Shown: piece by piece, positions 1-10,459 of the stretch
Layout: every line of letters begins with the position of its first letter
How positions within the stretch are numbered: position 1 is the stretch's first letter
NCBI GenBank assembly: GCA_020466095.1
Contig: CM035806.1
Location: 32,489,071-32,553,070 of the forward strand
Origin: Chlorops oryzae
Taxonomy: Eukaryota; Arthropoda; Insecta; Diptera; Chloropidae
DNA length: 64,000 nt
Direction of reading: 5' to 3'
The notes under the pieces: model-generated
What the model was told of the DNA's origin: nothing
Seen by the model: only the letters and a program-made list of their open reading frames with translations
Database searches by the model: none
Program-made: the position numbers and the translations under genes

Positions 1-896
1 GCCGAAGCTTTGCTTTTTAATATTTTTATTTATTTATTTATTTAATTTTTTTCAAAATATTTTCCTTTAACTGTTTGTTAAAGTAAAGATTCTCATTGCA
101 ACTCAATGCCATTTGGCTTAAGCCGACCACTGACGCATTTGTTGTTTTTTCGATATTTTCAATTTTTTCCAGGAGTAAGCAGTTTAAGTTTCAATCCGTT
201 CGCGCTGCCAACTTGCAATACCCAAGGATATAGTACCAGTCAACTTGTTACGTCAACCAAATAGTATTACTATTAAGAATCGGAGATAAATCAAAATGAA
301 TGGCTCTCATCGTCCTAGAGACGATGCTGATCAACGATCGATGGCCGGCGATCCACCAATCGATCAGTCGATCGATCGACAGAAGCGAATATTCAAAATT
401 AAATGAATATCAATTTATCAAAGCAAACATATCTCAACATGCGCTCGTCTTTTTGAAATAATTAGCAAAAATTTCTTAAACGATTCAGAACGGAAACGGA
501 AACGAAAACAAAAACAAAAGCAAAAATTATACGAAAAATACAAATTTATTTAGCATAATTCAAAACATTATCAATAACTCGTGCAATATAGAAATTTATA
601 GCAAAACAAAACGAAAAGAAAAGAAAAGAAAAAAAAAACAACTTATGAAGAAAGTGCATTTTTATAAGCTCTTAAAAGTTGCTGGATATTTATGCTATTA
701 TTGAAATAGATAATCGTAAGAAAAAAGGCAAAAAACCACGAGGCATGCCATATCGATGAGTCTATTCCATTGGACTTGTGTGTGCTAAGTCTTAAGTCTT
801 AAGTCTAAGTTTTATTTAGAGGCACGTGATTTTGGCTTAGCAAATGACAGCGGCAAACGACAAAATATACCGAAACTCATACATATTTATTGATAA

Positions 897-921
897 ACAC
901 ACACACACACACACACACACA
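897..921. repeat. (AC)n microsatellite
   Basis: About 12 uninterrupted AC dinucleotides, followed by degenerate ACAC-rich sequence to about 940. Confidence 0.95.
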
Positions 922-1004
922 GTAATACACACGCACACACATATCTGTATATAAATTTCATATCATATCAAAACATAATATTTTCTTCTTAGAATATTTC
1001 TAGA

Positions 1005-1053
1005 CTAAATATATATATATATATATATAAATACATATATATATATATATAAA
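1005..1053. repeat. (AT)n microsatellite
   Basis: Two blocks of alternating AT separated by a short AAATACAT interruption. Confidence 0.9.
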
Positions 1054-1380
1054 GGTGTTTTAATCTTCTTCTTTTTCTAATGATAAATAATCCCGATAAA
1101 TAACGGCGACCGCTTTCTTAACCCCAGCAGCTTTAATGGCTCAAGGTACAAGATATGACTGGGCCCTGGTGTTAAAGTCGCTCGGTCTGTCACGGTTAAA
1201 AACGGTCCTATTACGGACCAAATGATCGAAATTTGTAGTCAATAAGGTTTTTTTTTTTTGAAGTTTTTTTGAAGTTTTTTCGAAATGTTAGTGATGAGCG
1301 GCATTGAAATGGAGTCTTTAAATTATTAAGCTCGCGTAGTTCCCCAGCTCCCATAAGCATGTTTGAATGTAGTGTAATAC

Positions 1381-1492
1381 ACTATATATGAAAATAAATA
1401 CATATTTATATATATACATACAATATATATAAATACAATATATATACATACAATATATATAAACAATTATATATATATTTATATATACCTAG
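1381..1492. repeat. degenerate AT-rich tandem repeat
   Basis: Recurring units of the type AATATATATA(A/C)ATAC, about 15-18 bp apart, purely A/T plus a few C. Strand slippage of a short AT unit is the simplest origin. Confidence 0.7.
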
Positions 1493-2198
1493 TATAATAT
1501 TTAACCATTTAGTCTATGAAACTACACGGAAAATTCAAGAGCGTTCTCTCGATTTTTCGAGCTAGTATGAAAAGACGATTGAATTTCCACTCAAAATTCT
1601 ACATTAAAAAGAAAAGAAAAAAAGCATTCGCAGATAAATATCACAATTGTGGAAATTTTCTTCGTATGACACACCAGCGAATGCTGAGTTATAAAAACAG
1701 GACAGATTTCACTGTATATGTAAATAATTAAAAAATGAAAAAAAAAATCAAAATAAAAAAAAAAGTTATTCGAATTCCTTTAAAATGTGTTAAAAGAAAA
1801 GAAGCAACTAAAAAAAAAAAGGAATGCTGACTTTCGGATTGCCATAATAGCTAAAATCGATGTAAATTTATAGCAAAGTTTGTATACGAATTTTTCAAGA
1901 TTCCTTCAAACAGTTTAAAATTAAATATCCTTATTGCGATCTAGATCACTTCATATTTGATAACACGAATAGAGGAGTTTGTGCGTTGGAAAAATCTTTT
2001 TATTTTTCCTCTTCGTTCGAAAATCCAAAGTTTTCAATCCGGCCAAAGGCTTGCGGGAGAAAAAACGAAGCACGCTTTCTAGCGTTTCCATGCATATCAT
2101 CACATCTTGTCGCAATTTCCACGCTTAATTTTTTGCTCTTCATAAAAAAAAAAACAAAAACCAAAAAAATACTAAAACTGGGCTTACATTTTTGCACC

Positions 2199-2201
<3 letters not shown>

Positions 2202-2233
<32 letters not shown>
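2202..2233. repeat. (AC)n microsatellite
   Basis: Sixteen uninterrupted AC dinucleotides. Open frames on both strands that run through it (HTHTHT / VCVCVC) are spurious. Confidence 0.95.
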
Positions 2234-2235
<2 letters not shown>

Positions 2236-2797
2236 TGCAACACATATCGACGTATATAGACGGGCAAATATTTATTCACCTCTTAACACCCAACAAACAC
2301 TAAAGCATATGTATTAAAGAGTAGCTATTAAATAAAAATTTTAAGAAATTATCTTTGTAATATTATTAAATATTGTTAAAGAAATTGACTTAGAATGATC
2401 ATAACAAATATGCCTACGATTAATTACCTATAACGATTATTGTAAATTCACTTCAGACTTTTGATCGAAAATACGGAAAATAAAGTAAAAAAAAAAAAAT
2501 CAATTTAAAAAAAACTTCTTGAAAGTTTGTTTTCAACCCGCTCAACGGACAAAAACTTTGGCCTCCATCGTTGCTGCCATTCCTTGCGCGCTCCCTAGTG
2601 TAGCAGTTAGTCCTTTCCAGGCCAGCTAAATAATTCAACATGTTAAACATGCTTCGAAAACATCTCGTATGAACGTGTGCGAAAGGAAGAGATTGATACC
2701 GGAAAGTTTAACAAACAACCCACTCTGTTCTTTCCAAGTCTTTCTGTAGGTACTTATTTAACTAAAATCTTTTTTATTGAGAAGTTCATTAAAACAA

Positions 2798-2931
2798 TAG
2801 GCCTATTCACGAGACCGTCGTATCGTGGCAAAAATGGAAGATTTTTCAATACAAGTTGTTGTTGGAAGCTTAACGAGATTTTTACACTTTTACACTTTTG
2901 CAACGATACCGAGGCCTCGTGAATAGGCCTA
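2798..2931. mobile_element. 134-bp MITE-like hairpin element
   Basis: The ends are exact 16-bp inverted repeats: TAGGCCTATTCACGAG at 2798-2813 and its reverse complement at 2916-2931. The inside is short and non-coding. Size and long perfect TIRs fit a miniature inverted-repeat element. The target-site duplication is not clear, so the superfamily is not assigned. Confidence 0.75.
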
Positions 2932-3147
2932 ATATTAAAACTTTAAAGTTTTGAGGGCCAATATTACCAAAAAAAAAAGGATTTTTGTTTGGTTTTAAAT
3001 ACAAAAAAAAATTTTTTGTTTACAGTGAAACAAATTTTTTGTATAACTTTTTTCTCTTTCTTTTATTTTCGAGCCTAAGCACATTTTTTTTGTTTTTCAA
3101 TTCCATTTTCAATTTTACAATTTTCTATGTATACAAATATATGGCCA

Positions 3148-4532
3148 CCCTGTAGGAAGAGTGGGGTCAATTGTGCCCTAGCGAGTAGTTCTCGAGTATA
3201 GGAAAAAGGACTAGTACGCGAGTAGAGACACGGACAGTAGAACCTAACTAGTGGCATATTGACAACAGTTCAATTTTGCCCACACATTAATCTAATATAT
3301 ATGCTCTGCTTGATGTCAAGATAGGTCCGTGGCGTAGTGAAAAGCGTATGTCATTTTCTTAGGGAAATCTGAAGCGGCTCGAAAGTATCGTTATGTCCTG
3401 TCGCAGGCGAAAAAATGTGGAAGAATGGCATGTTTCGAAAAACTCAAATACATTACACTCGGGATAACGTCAACCCCCTATTCCGTCAGCACCCCAAAAC
3501 GTCAACACTTTTTTATTTACATTGACTATTCTAAAACGTCAACAAAATCGAAAAGCTCTAAAAGGTAAACTCTGCGTAATAGAAAATTTTAGCTGGAATT
3601 ACGTATACAGGGTGTCCCGTTGACATACATATGAGGTACCAAATTAAAGGTAAACGATCCAGCATTTTGAATAAAATAAAAAAATTGGGTGTTAATTGGA
3701 CACTTTTCATACCAAAATGGCTTCTAAAGTAAAAAAAATTGAATTTTTTTTAGAATTTTTTACTTTGACCGTTTATTTTTCCCTCAATGGGTCAAATTTT
3801 TACCATTAATTCAATTTCGCCTAAAAGCACATACAATTGGCTTTCAAACTACATTAAATTTTTTTTCTACAATTAACCATTGGCGTGGGAGAATTATATT
3901 GCGTATAAAATGTCTCTAAAAACCGAAAGTGGCATGATCTCATATAAAATATTTTTTCTATTTTTCCAAATACATAAAAATTTGTTTGAATCAGATTATT
4001 GGTTGGTTTTAGTATGAATACTAAAATAACGTAAATCTATAATTCTAACTACTTATATTTTGGTCTAAAATGAGGACAATCATAATCGTCAACAATCTGG
4101 TAAACGTCAACACTCGCGGTTTTAATTAGTTGACGTTATCCCGAGTGTACTGTAATTGGATTGAAAAACAAGTCTTCACCAATGCTGTCTCACAACTTTG
4201 CGCACAAATTCGCTCAAAATTTTCTCCCAATTTGAAACCTTTCTTTTTTATATATTTGCTTTTTATTCCTCTTAGGATTCCAAATTTTATGCTGTGAGCT
4301 ACGACAGCGCGGTCTGGTCCCCCTTCTATAAACGTAGTATAGCAAATTTATGGAATTGGCCCTGTTGCCTCTACTTCTGCACTAGTTCAAACGCGACTGT
4401 CGATTTTCGAATGGCACCTCAGAGTAAAAGCTTACAGTTCAATGCATTGGCAGGGAAAAAACGAGCGAGTAGTACTGTTGATTTGGGAAGTAGTCGAAGA
4501 ATACTTCTGCACTAGTTCAACTTCCTACAGGG
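3148..4532. mobile_element. possible outer TIR element interrupted by a nested element
   Basis: CCCTGTAGGAAG at 3148-3159 is repeated in inverted orientation at 4521-4532. Between them lies a complete second element (3456-4147), so the outer element would be about 690 bp without it. Part of its inside (about 3326-3385) has weak tRNA-promoter-like boxes. The match of only 12 bp and the absence of a clear target duplication make this tentative. Confidence 0.45.
3456..4147. mobile_element. Tc1/mariner-type non-autonomous TIR element (692 bp)
   Basis: Exact 19-bp terminal inverted repeats, CACTCGGGATAACGTCAAC at 3456-3474 and its complement at 4129-4147, are flanked by TA on both sides (3454-3455 and 4148-4149). 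TA duplication is the hallmark of the Tc1/mariner superfamily. Subterminal AACGTCAAC motifs recur internally. No transposase frame remains. A CAGGGTGTCCC-type end at about 3608 suggests a further fragment nested inside. Confidence 0.8.
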
Positions 4533-4603
4533 CATATATAATATAATTGCTAGGGCAACCAGGGACTGAATTTAACAGTTATCAATGTAACTTTTATGTT
4601 AAC

Positions 4604-5650
4604 AAGTAAGAAAGCTAAAGTCGGTCAAGCCAGACTTTGAAATACCCAGCGTCCCGACATTATGAGCGCACTATGTTTTGCTTCTCTATATGTGGGCGTG
4701 GCAGTGGGAGGGCAACATAAATTATTTCCCTACACCTTTCATTCGCCTTGGTGAACCTATGTTGCGAATTTGAAGCTTCTACGCCTTTTACTTCGGAAGT
4801 TACGAAAAATCTTTATTTGTGGGCGTGGCAGTGGGCGGGCCACAAAAAATTTTTTCCTACACCTTGCATTCGCCTTGGTGAACCTATGTTGCGAATTCGA
4901 AGCTTCTACGCCTTTTACTTCGGAAGTTTCAAAAAATCTTCATTTGTGGGCGTGGCAATGGGCGGGCCACAAACAATTTTTTCCTACACCTTTCACTCGC
5001 CTTGGTGAACCTATGTTGCGAATTTGAAGCTTCTACGCCTTTTACTTCGGAAGTTATGAAAATTCTCTATTTGTGGGCGTGGCAGTGGGCGGGCTACATA
5101 AATTTTTGTTCCTACACCTTTCATTTGCCTTGATCAACCTATGCTGCGAATTTGAAGCTTCTACGCCTTTTACTTCACAAGTTACGATAAGCCCTTATTT
5201 TTGGGCTTATTTGTGGGCGTGGATCGAGGAGGGCGGCGTCCATATTTTGCCAGGAAATATCCCTTTTCGCAGTTTACCAGCACACCAAATATCAATGGAT
5301 TGTGCTAAGTGGTTCGCAAGTTACAAGCATTTTATTGAAAACACAATAAATTCATTTGTGGGCGTGGAAGTGGGCGGATGTCTCCCATTTTTACTTAGGA
5401 TCATACTCGGACCCCGATATACATGTGTGCCAAATTTCGACTTCATTGGTTCAGCCGTTTCGGAGGAGATCCGACCACGGACGGACGGACAGACGGACAG
5501 ACGGTCAGACGGACAGACGGACATGTCTAAATCGATTCAGTTTTTGATCCTGATCATTTCTATATATATTTGTCTATATCTCCGGAGCTTAATTCCCCCT
5601 GTTACAAGATTTTCACAAAACTAATATACCCCGCTTACGCTGGGTATAAA
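4604..5650 (+). mobile_element. dispersed repeat with internal 127-bp tandem units and GCTGGGTATA end
   Basis: The element opens with AAGCTAAAGTCGG...AATACCCAGCG and closes with GCTTACGCTGGGTATAAA, so the ends contain complementary TACCCAGCG/CGCTGGGTA. It carries a tandem array, a stretch with a GGACGGACAGACGGACAG tract, and a distinctive 3' end. A second copy of that 3' end lies in reverse orientation at 37845-37990. Open frames across it change with the repeat period and are not genes. The superfamily is not recognised with certainty. Confidence 0.7.
4692..5199 (+). repeat. 4 x 127-bp tandem repeat
   Basis: GTGGGCGTGGCA-type unit starts occur at 4692, 4819, 4946 and 5073, an exact 127-bp period. 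Each unit contains CTACACC, GTTGCGAATT and CTACGCCTTTTACTTCGGAAG blocks. Two more diverged GTGGGCGTGG starts follow at 5213 and 5358. Confidence 0.9.
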
Positions 5651-5870
5651 AAGTCAAGGACAAAAAATTATGCCAGCACAAAAGGTTTGATATCCCCGAT
5701 ATCCTCAGGACATCTTCTACCAGAATCCTGTATGCCTTTTATTTTCCTGCCTTTTTTGAAACAGTAAAAAATTAACAAATAAGTTTTGACTTTTATTTTT
5801 TCAGTCAGATAATACTTGTTAAATTGTGACTTTTATTTTTTTTGGCAGAAATAAAATGTGCTTAGATACA

Positions 5871-6051
5871 AAAGACCGCAAGGGCGGATTGAGATAATTT
5901 GCCACCCTTGGCAGTTGCGATTTTGCCGCCTCAGACAAGAGCCCAATTTTCGCTCTTTCTTTTATTGACGGCCAGAATTTGCCCCCGAAAAATTGCCGCC
6001 CTAGGCGGCAGCATATATTGACTATTCGGTAAATCCGCCATCGAAAGACCG
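5871..6051. mobile_element. 165-bp hAT-type MITE with 8-bp target duplication
   Basis: AAAGACCG is present at 5871-5878 and again at 6044-6051, flanking an element that starts CAAGGGCGGATT and ends AATCCGCCATCG (imperfect inverted ends). An 8-bp duplication and a C-A-GGGCGGATT-like terminus are typical of the hAT superfamily. The core is GCCGCC-rich and non-coding. Confidence 0.8.
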
Positions 6052-6668
6052 ATATCAAATCCTTGATTAAAAATAGTTGCACGTTATTTTAGTTAATTTT
6101 GGACCGATCAGAACCATAGGACGGAAAGCAATTAGAAGCAAAAAACGTTTCATCAAATCAATACGCCTGCTGCAGAGAAAAATTTTCCTTTTTATCGTAC
6201 ATATTTTAATATTTAAGAAAATATTTCGCCTTATTAAAAAATATATTGTTAAAAAAAAATATTTTCGACTCAAAAAAAAATATTTCAAAGTAAACTTTTT
6301 TCATGTTTTTCGTAAATATTTTCTGTTGCCCTAATAATTGGCATTTCAAGCAACTCAACATACTTTTTATATACAAAAACCTATAAAATACCTGACCTAC
6401 TCACCCGACGTATGAGCAATGTTATATCATGTATACGCAATCAAAACGACTACTTCATTTATTTTGATATAACGTTTTTACATACAAAAACCATAATTTT
6501 TTAATGACTTTTCGGATGATTTTCGCGTGTTTTATTGATTTTAAAAAGTTATTTTTGGCAACGTCTCTCAGTTTGATAATTGATTATAATAACAATTGAA
6601 ATAAAAAAAATAATTTTAAAAAATTTTTTTTTAAATTCTTCTGATTAAAAAAAAAGATGGCTAGAGCG

Positions 6669-6750
6669 GAGATGGCGGGGTTCGAACCCACGGATCTCGA
6701 AACGACCTTCGATTCCTAGTCCACGCATTAACTCGCCTATACCACCCTCC
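6669..6750 (-). tRNA. tRNA-Ser-like sequence (pseudogene or SINE head)
   Basis: On the minus strand an 82-nt segment looks like a class II tRNA. It has a GGAGGGT 5' end partly pairing with CATCTCC at the 3' end, an A-box-like TATAGGCGAGTTAATGCG, and an anticodon-loop-like GGACTAGGAATC. It also has a long variable arm and a perfect B box/T arm GGTTCGAACCCC. The acceptor stem has mismatches and the anticodon does not fit serine, so a decayed tRNA or tRNA-derived SINE is more likely than a working tRNA. Confidence 0.45.
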
Positions 6751-6921
6751 AAATGCAACTCTGATTTGGTCGCGGGGTGGTGAAATCCTCAACAAACCTA
6801 GTTGCGGGGAGTGGAAATCACCCACAAGCTAGCGGGGGCAGAGCCATGCCGAATTTCAAAGCCCTAGGGCAACTCCTTCTATGATTTCCCAAAAATGTAT
6901 GGAAATCAAGCATTTCGGAGC

Positions 6922-7520
6922 TAAAGGTGAGATGACACTACGTGTGCAATGCACGAATATTTGCTCACTGACGTCATAAACATTGCACACGTAATGAAAT
7001 CTACGATTAATTTGTTTGCTCAAACTAATTCTTACAATATTTTACAAATAAAATGTGTGCGTTGCACGCGTAATGTAATCAATCCAAATTTCAACTGCAC
7101 AAATATTTTGTAAAAATATGTGATGCAAATAAAACAAATGCAGCAGCTGTTGTTTCATCATCGTCATCTCTGAAGTTATTTGAATCTATTTTCATTTATT
7201 ACCAATTACTAATTATCTTAACTGTCTCTGAAATCTCTAAAGTTGGACATTATTTTCATTGCAATCTTTTAAAAACGAAACCTAGTAACATTGCGCAATC
7301 AAAATGTGTGATTTGTCCATATATTGTGCGAGAAAATGTTATGTGTGCAATTGTTTTTCAGATGTGTCACACATTTTTTGAGCAATTATGTGTGCATTGC
7401 ACACGTAGTGTAATACCCTGAGCAAATAAATTTGCTTTAAATTGAATTTGTTTCAGATGTGTCACACATTTTTTTGAGCAATTATATGTGAATTGCACAC
7501 GTAGTGTCATCTCACCTTAA
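6922..7520. mobile_element. PIF/Harbinger-like TIR element (593 bp, TAA duplication)
   Basis: The element 6925-7517 has inverted ends AGGTGAGATGACACTACGTG / its complement, extending about 25 bp, flanked by TAA at 6922-6924 and 7518-7520. GTGTGCAATTGCACAC-type subterminal motifs recur several times inside, as is usual for transposase-binding repeats. There is no transposase frame. The 3-bp TAA duplication suggests PIF/Harbinger; this assignment is inferred. Confidence 0.75.
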
Positions 7521-7543
7521 GTCAAAAGTTCAGGTGTGTCTCA

Positions 7544-7703
7544 ACTAGATCTCTATAGAAAAAGTTTGCGTCTGGACTAGATCTCTATACTAAAAGATTG
7601 TGTCCGGACTAGATCTATATACCAAAAGTTTGCGTCTGGACTAGATCTCTATACCAAAAGTTTGTGTCTGGACTAGATCTCTAAAACAAAAGTCTGCGTC
7701 TTG
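7544..7703 (+). repeat. 5 x 32-bp tandem repeat
   Basis: The ACTAGATCT core occurs at 7544, 7576, 7608, 7640 and 7672, an exact 32-bp period, with AAAAGTTTGCGTCTGG between cores. Confidence 0.9.
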
Positions 7704-7915
7704 GCCAAATGAGGTCGTGTCTGAACTATGTCTCTATAACAAAAGTCTGCGTCTTGGCCAAATGAGGTCGTGTCTGAACTATGTCTCTATAACGAAAGTT
7801 TGTGTCTTGAACAAATCAGGTCATGTCTGAAATATTTCTCTATAACAAAAGTCTGCGTCTTGACCACATCAGGTGGTGTCTGAACTATGTCTATATTACG
7901 ATAGCTCGTGTCTTA
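7691..7915 (+). repeat. 53-bp tandem repeat following the 32-bp array
   Basis: The AGTCTGCGTCTTG-type start recurs at 7691, 7744, 7797, 7850 and (diverged) 7903, an exact 53-bp period. The unit is the upstream 32-bp unit plus a roughly 21-bp insert (TTGGCCAAATGAGGTCGTG region), so one array grew from the other. Confidence 0.9.
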
Positions 7916-8428
7916 GCTCTGGCTGCTCCATGTTCCGGTGCGGATCTGAGATAATTCTCCTCGATAAAGTTAGTTTCTTCGCTATGTCAGTTGGTGTCTG
8001 AACTAGGTTTATACAACAACACTTTTCAAATCGAACCAGGTAATAAGTGGGCGTGTCAAAAGGCGTTCTTCGAAAACTACGTCCGCTTGCTAGAGAGCGT
8101 TTTGTAGCAAAATCATTGAAAAAACCTGTGTGTTGGAAATTTTTCCGCTTATAGGAGCTGTCCGCAAGTAGAGCTTTCACTGCCCGGCACAAATATGGAC
8201 TGACCCAAGTGTAGCCTTCGGTCAGTCCCTCATGTTACCACTACTAGTCCCTTTCTAATTCCACTTGTAATGTATTCAACTGACGTTTTTAACATGGGCC
8301 TGGCATTGGAGAGGGACTAGCCCAGAAAACGGCTGACCGTAGGGAAGTTTTTTTTGGATCAATTGTGATAGTTTTGTCTGGTTATAGGATAGTCAAATAA
8401 GGAAAATAAAAAACCAAATTCTTATATA

Positions 8429-8713
8429 TACAGGGTGTCCCGAAAACTTTTGTAAAAAATCAAACCATCGATAGGTCGAGTCAAGAGAAACTTCAAAAAA
8501 AGTTTATTTTTGTATGAAATTTCTAGTAAACTTTCATTTTAAACAAACAATTTTTTTTAACGCAAAAATTTCATACAAAAATAAACTTCTTTGAAGTGCT
8601 ATAGCTCGTAAACGGTACGACTAAGAGAGTTTTGTCTGAAAACAAAAAAAGTTTCTCTTGACTCGACCTATCGATGGTTTGATTTTTTACAATAGTTTTC
8701 GGGACACCCTGTA
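8429..8713. mobile_element. Tc1/mariner-type MITE with CAGGGTGTCCC ends
   Basis: The element 8431-8711 begins CAGGGTGTCCCGAAAAC and ends with the complement, with inverted arms of about 70 bp that share CCATCGATAGGTCGAGTC. TA flanks both ends. It has no coding capacity. A truncated second copy is at 9331-9501. Confidence 0.8.
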
Positions 8714-9330
8714 TATTGTATACATAACGTTACCATCTCGCTTCTGCAAAAAAAACGGACAAATGTGAAAAAAAATTTATTTTGATGTACGCTAAATTGG
8801 AAAAAAAGGTACAAAAAAAACGGACACTTTTTTAAGTATATATTTACACAATATTTCTCTTCAAACAAATTGAATTTTTCGGACTCAGAACTAACAATTG
8901 TGAGATTTCCAAATACAACTAAGCATTTAAGTTTTGAGAGTGCAAATCACCAGTTTTTAAGTGAATAACAAACAATTATTCTTCATCAAAATCTTTAGCG
9001 TCACAACAAGCCAATTTAAATCAAACTTGTCAATGTGCCCTTTTACATTAGGGCAACTATTGCCGGCAATATTTCGGTTTATAGGCGAGACGAAGCGCGT
9101 GGATGTAGAGAACCTACCCCTCACAAAGGTACTCATCGTTTGTCGGATCTTGAAAAATTTGAATTCAAAAAATGATGGGCTGTGGGCATATTTCTAAAAA
9201 AAAGTACAATCGCATGACAAATCATAATTTCAAATATGTTCGCATGACCGCTGTATCGGCTTAAAAAACGGACTGTTCAGCGAAAAAACGGACATATGGT
9301 ATGGTTATGTATACAGTATAATTGAAATTT

Positions 9331-9498
9331 TAAAAAACAATTTTTTAAACGCAAAAATTTCATACAAAAATAAACCTTTTTTGAAGTGCTATAGCTCGTA
9401 AACGGTACCACTAAGAGAGTTTCGTCTGAAAACAAAAAAAGTTTCTCTTAACTCGACCTATCCATGGTTTGATTTTTTACAAAAGTTTTCGGGACACC

Positions 9499-9501
<3 letters not shown>
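9331..9501. mobile_element. 5'-truncated copy of the CAGGGTGTCCC MITE
   Basis: The right two thirds of the 8431-8711 element are repeated here with few differences, ending GGGACACCCTG at 9501. The left arm is missing. A long (TA)n tract starts immediately at the TA target site. Confidence 0.8.
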
Positions 9502-9555
<54 letters not shown>

Positions 9556-9599
9556 AAATATTATATATATATATATATATATATTATAAATATATATAT
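9502..9599. repeat. (TA)n microsatellite
   Basis: About 98 bp of nearly pure TA, abutting the end of the truncated MITE. Confidence 0.9.
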
Positions 9600-9914
9600 C
9601 TATGTTTATGAAAGTGTCATTTAAAGACTACCCTTAAACCAACCCGTTTATTACCGACCGCCGGCTAGACGAATTCGATGGAGCGAACTGCCATAATTTA
9701 ACCAGTAGGGTTGGACCGGTCAAATGCCAGTCTTTCTTAGAAATTGACCGGCTCATTTTTGCAGGGTGTATACTTCAACATAGCGCTCTGTCTATGTCTG
9801 TTTGTCTCACAATGTTTTCACATTAAAAAACGAAACCTAAATGAATATTATAATTTTTGAATTTTTCCTCAAAGACATGCCGGAAGATCTCACCTAACGA
9901 AATATATCCATATA

Positions 9915-10127
9915 CATATGGCCATTTCCAGAAAAAGTAAACTTTTTTGTCGCGTCCGTATATAACTGATTGCCATTCGGGACTGCATTAAAACTTTGAA
10001 AAACATAAAAGTCCGCATAAGCTGTATGAAAGTATTGAGAAGCAAAAGTGCTATTTAGCGCATCCTTTGAATTCGGGGCTTAAAGTTGATCATTTAAGTG
10101 TCGCGTCCGTTTGGAAATGGCCATATG
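9915..10127. mobile_element. 213-bp MITE with CATATGGCCATTTCCA ends, copy 1
   Basis: The terminal 16 bp CATATGGCCATTTCCA are exactly inverted at 10112-10127. Both ends also carry GTCGCGTCCGT just inside. A second copy of the whole element is at 22262-22472. Non-coding. Confidence 0.85.
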
Positions 10128-10459
10128 TACTTATGTATGTATATTAGGGTGGGTCGTTCTTATATGAAAAAAAAAAAAAGTTGTATGATCGCGTTGGAAT
10201 AGTAAAATTATATTTCCTTATGTATAAAAAATAATTTTGTGTAAAAAAAAATTCAAAATAAGCTGCATCTTCATACCGCGCAAGCGGATTGAAAGTTGGA
10301 AAAAAAATTTTATATGAGATTTTTCCGACTTCAATGATAAAATTAAGAATTTCTCAGCTTTAAAACTCATTTTTTAAATACATTATGTTCCCAGATATTT
10401 TTGGTCATAAAACTATCTTTTAAAGGAAAGCAACGAAACTACGATCGACCAAAATTTTA

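Larger units (their letters stand above)
1..2797. other. AT-rich non-coding flank, no gene seen
   Basis: This stretch is dominated by A/T runs and short microsatellites. The few open frames (for example 1516-1731 and 1986-2303) are Lys/Phe/Ser-rich or read through an (AC)n tract and show no domain. No splice-flanked conserved exon was recognised. It is either intergenic or a distal intron/UTR of a neighbouring gene outside the window. Confidence 0.6.

Noticed and set aside
5073..5624. 183-residue ORF
   Set aside because: It starts in the 127-bp tandem repeat and runs through a GGACAGACGG tract of a dispersed element; no domain.
7544..7915. CRISPR-like regular repeats
   Set aside because: Units are contiguous tandem repeats without unique spacers, in a eukaryotic repeat context.
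8225..8345. Possible inverted-repeat element with GGTCAG...CTGACC
   Set aside because: Matching ends are only about 6-7 bp and no target duplication is visible.
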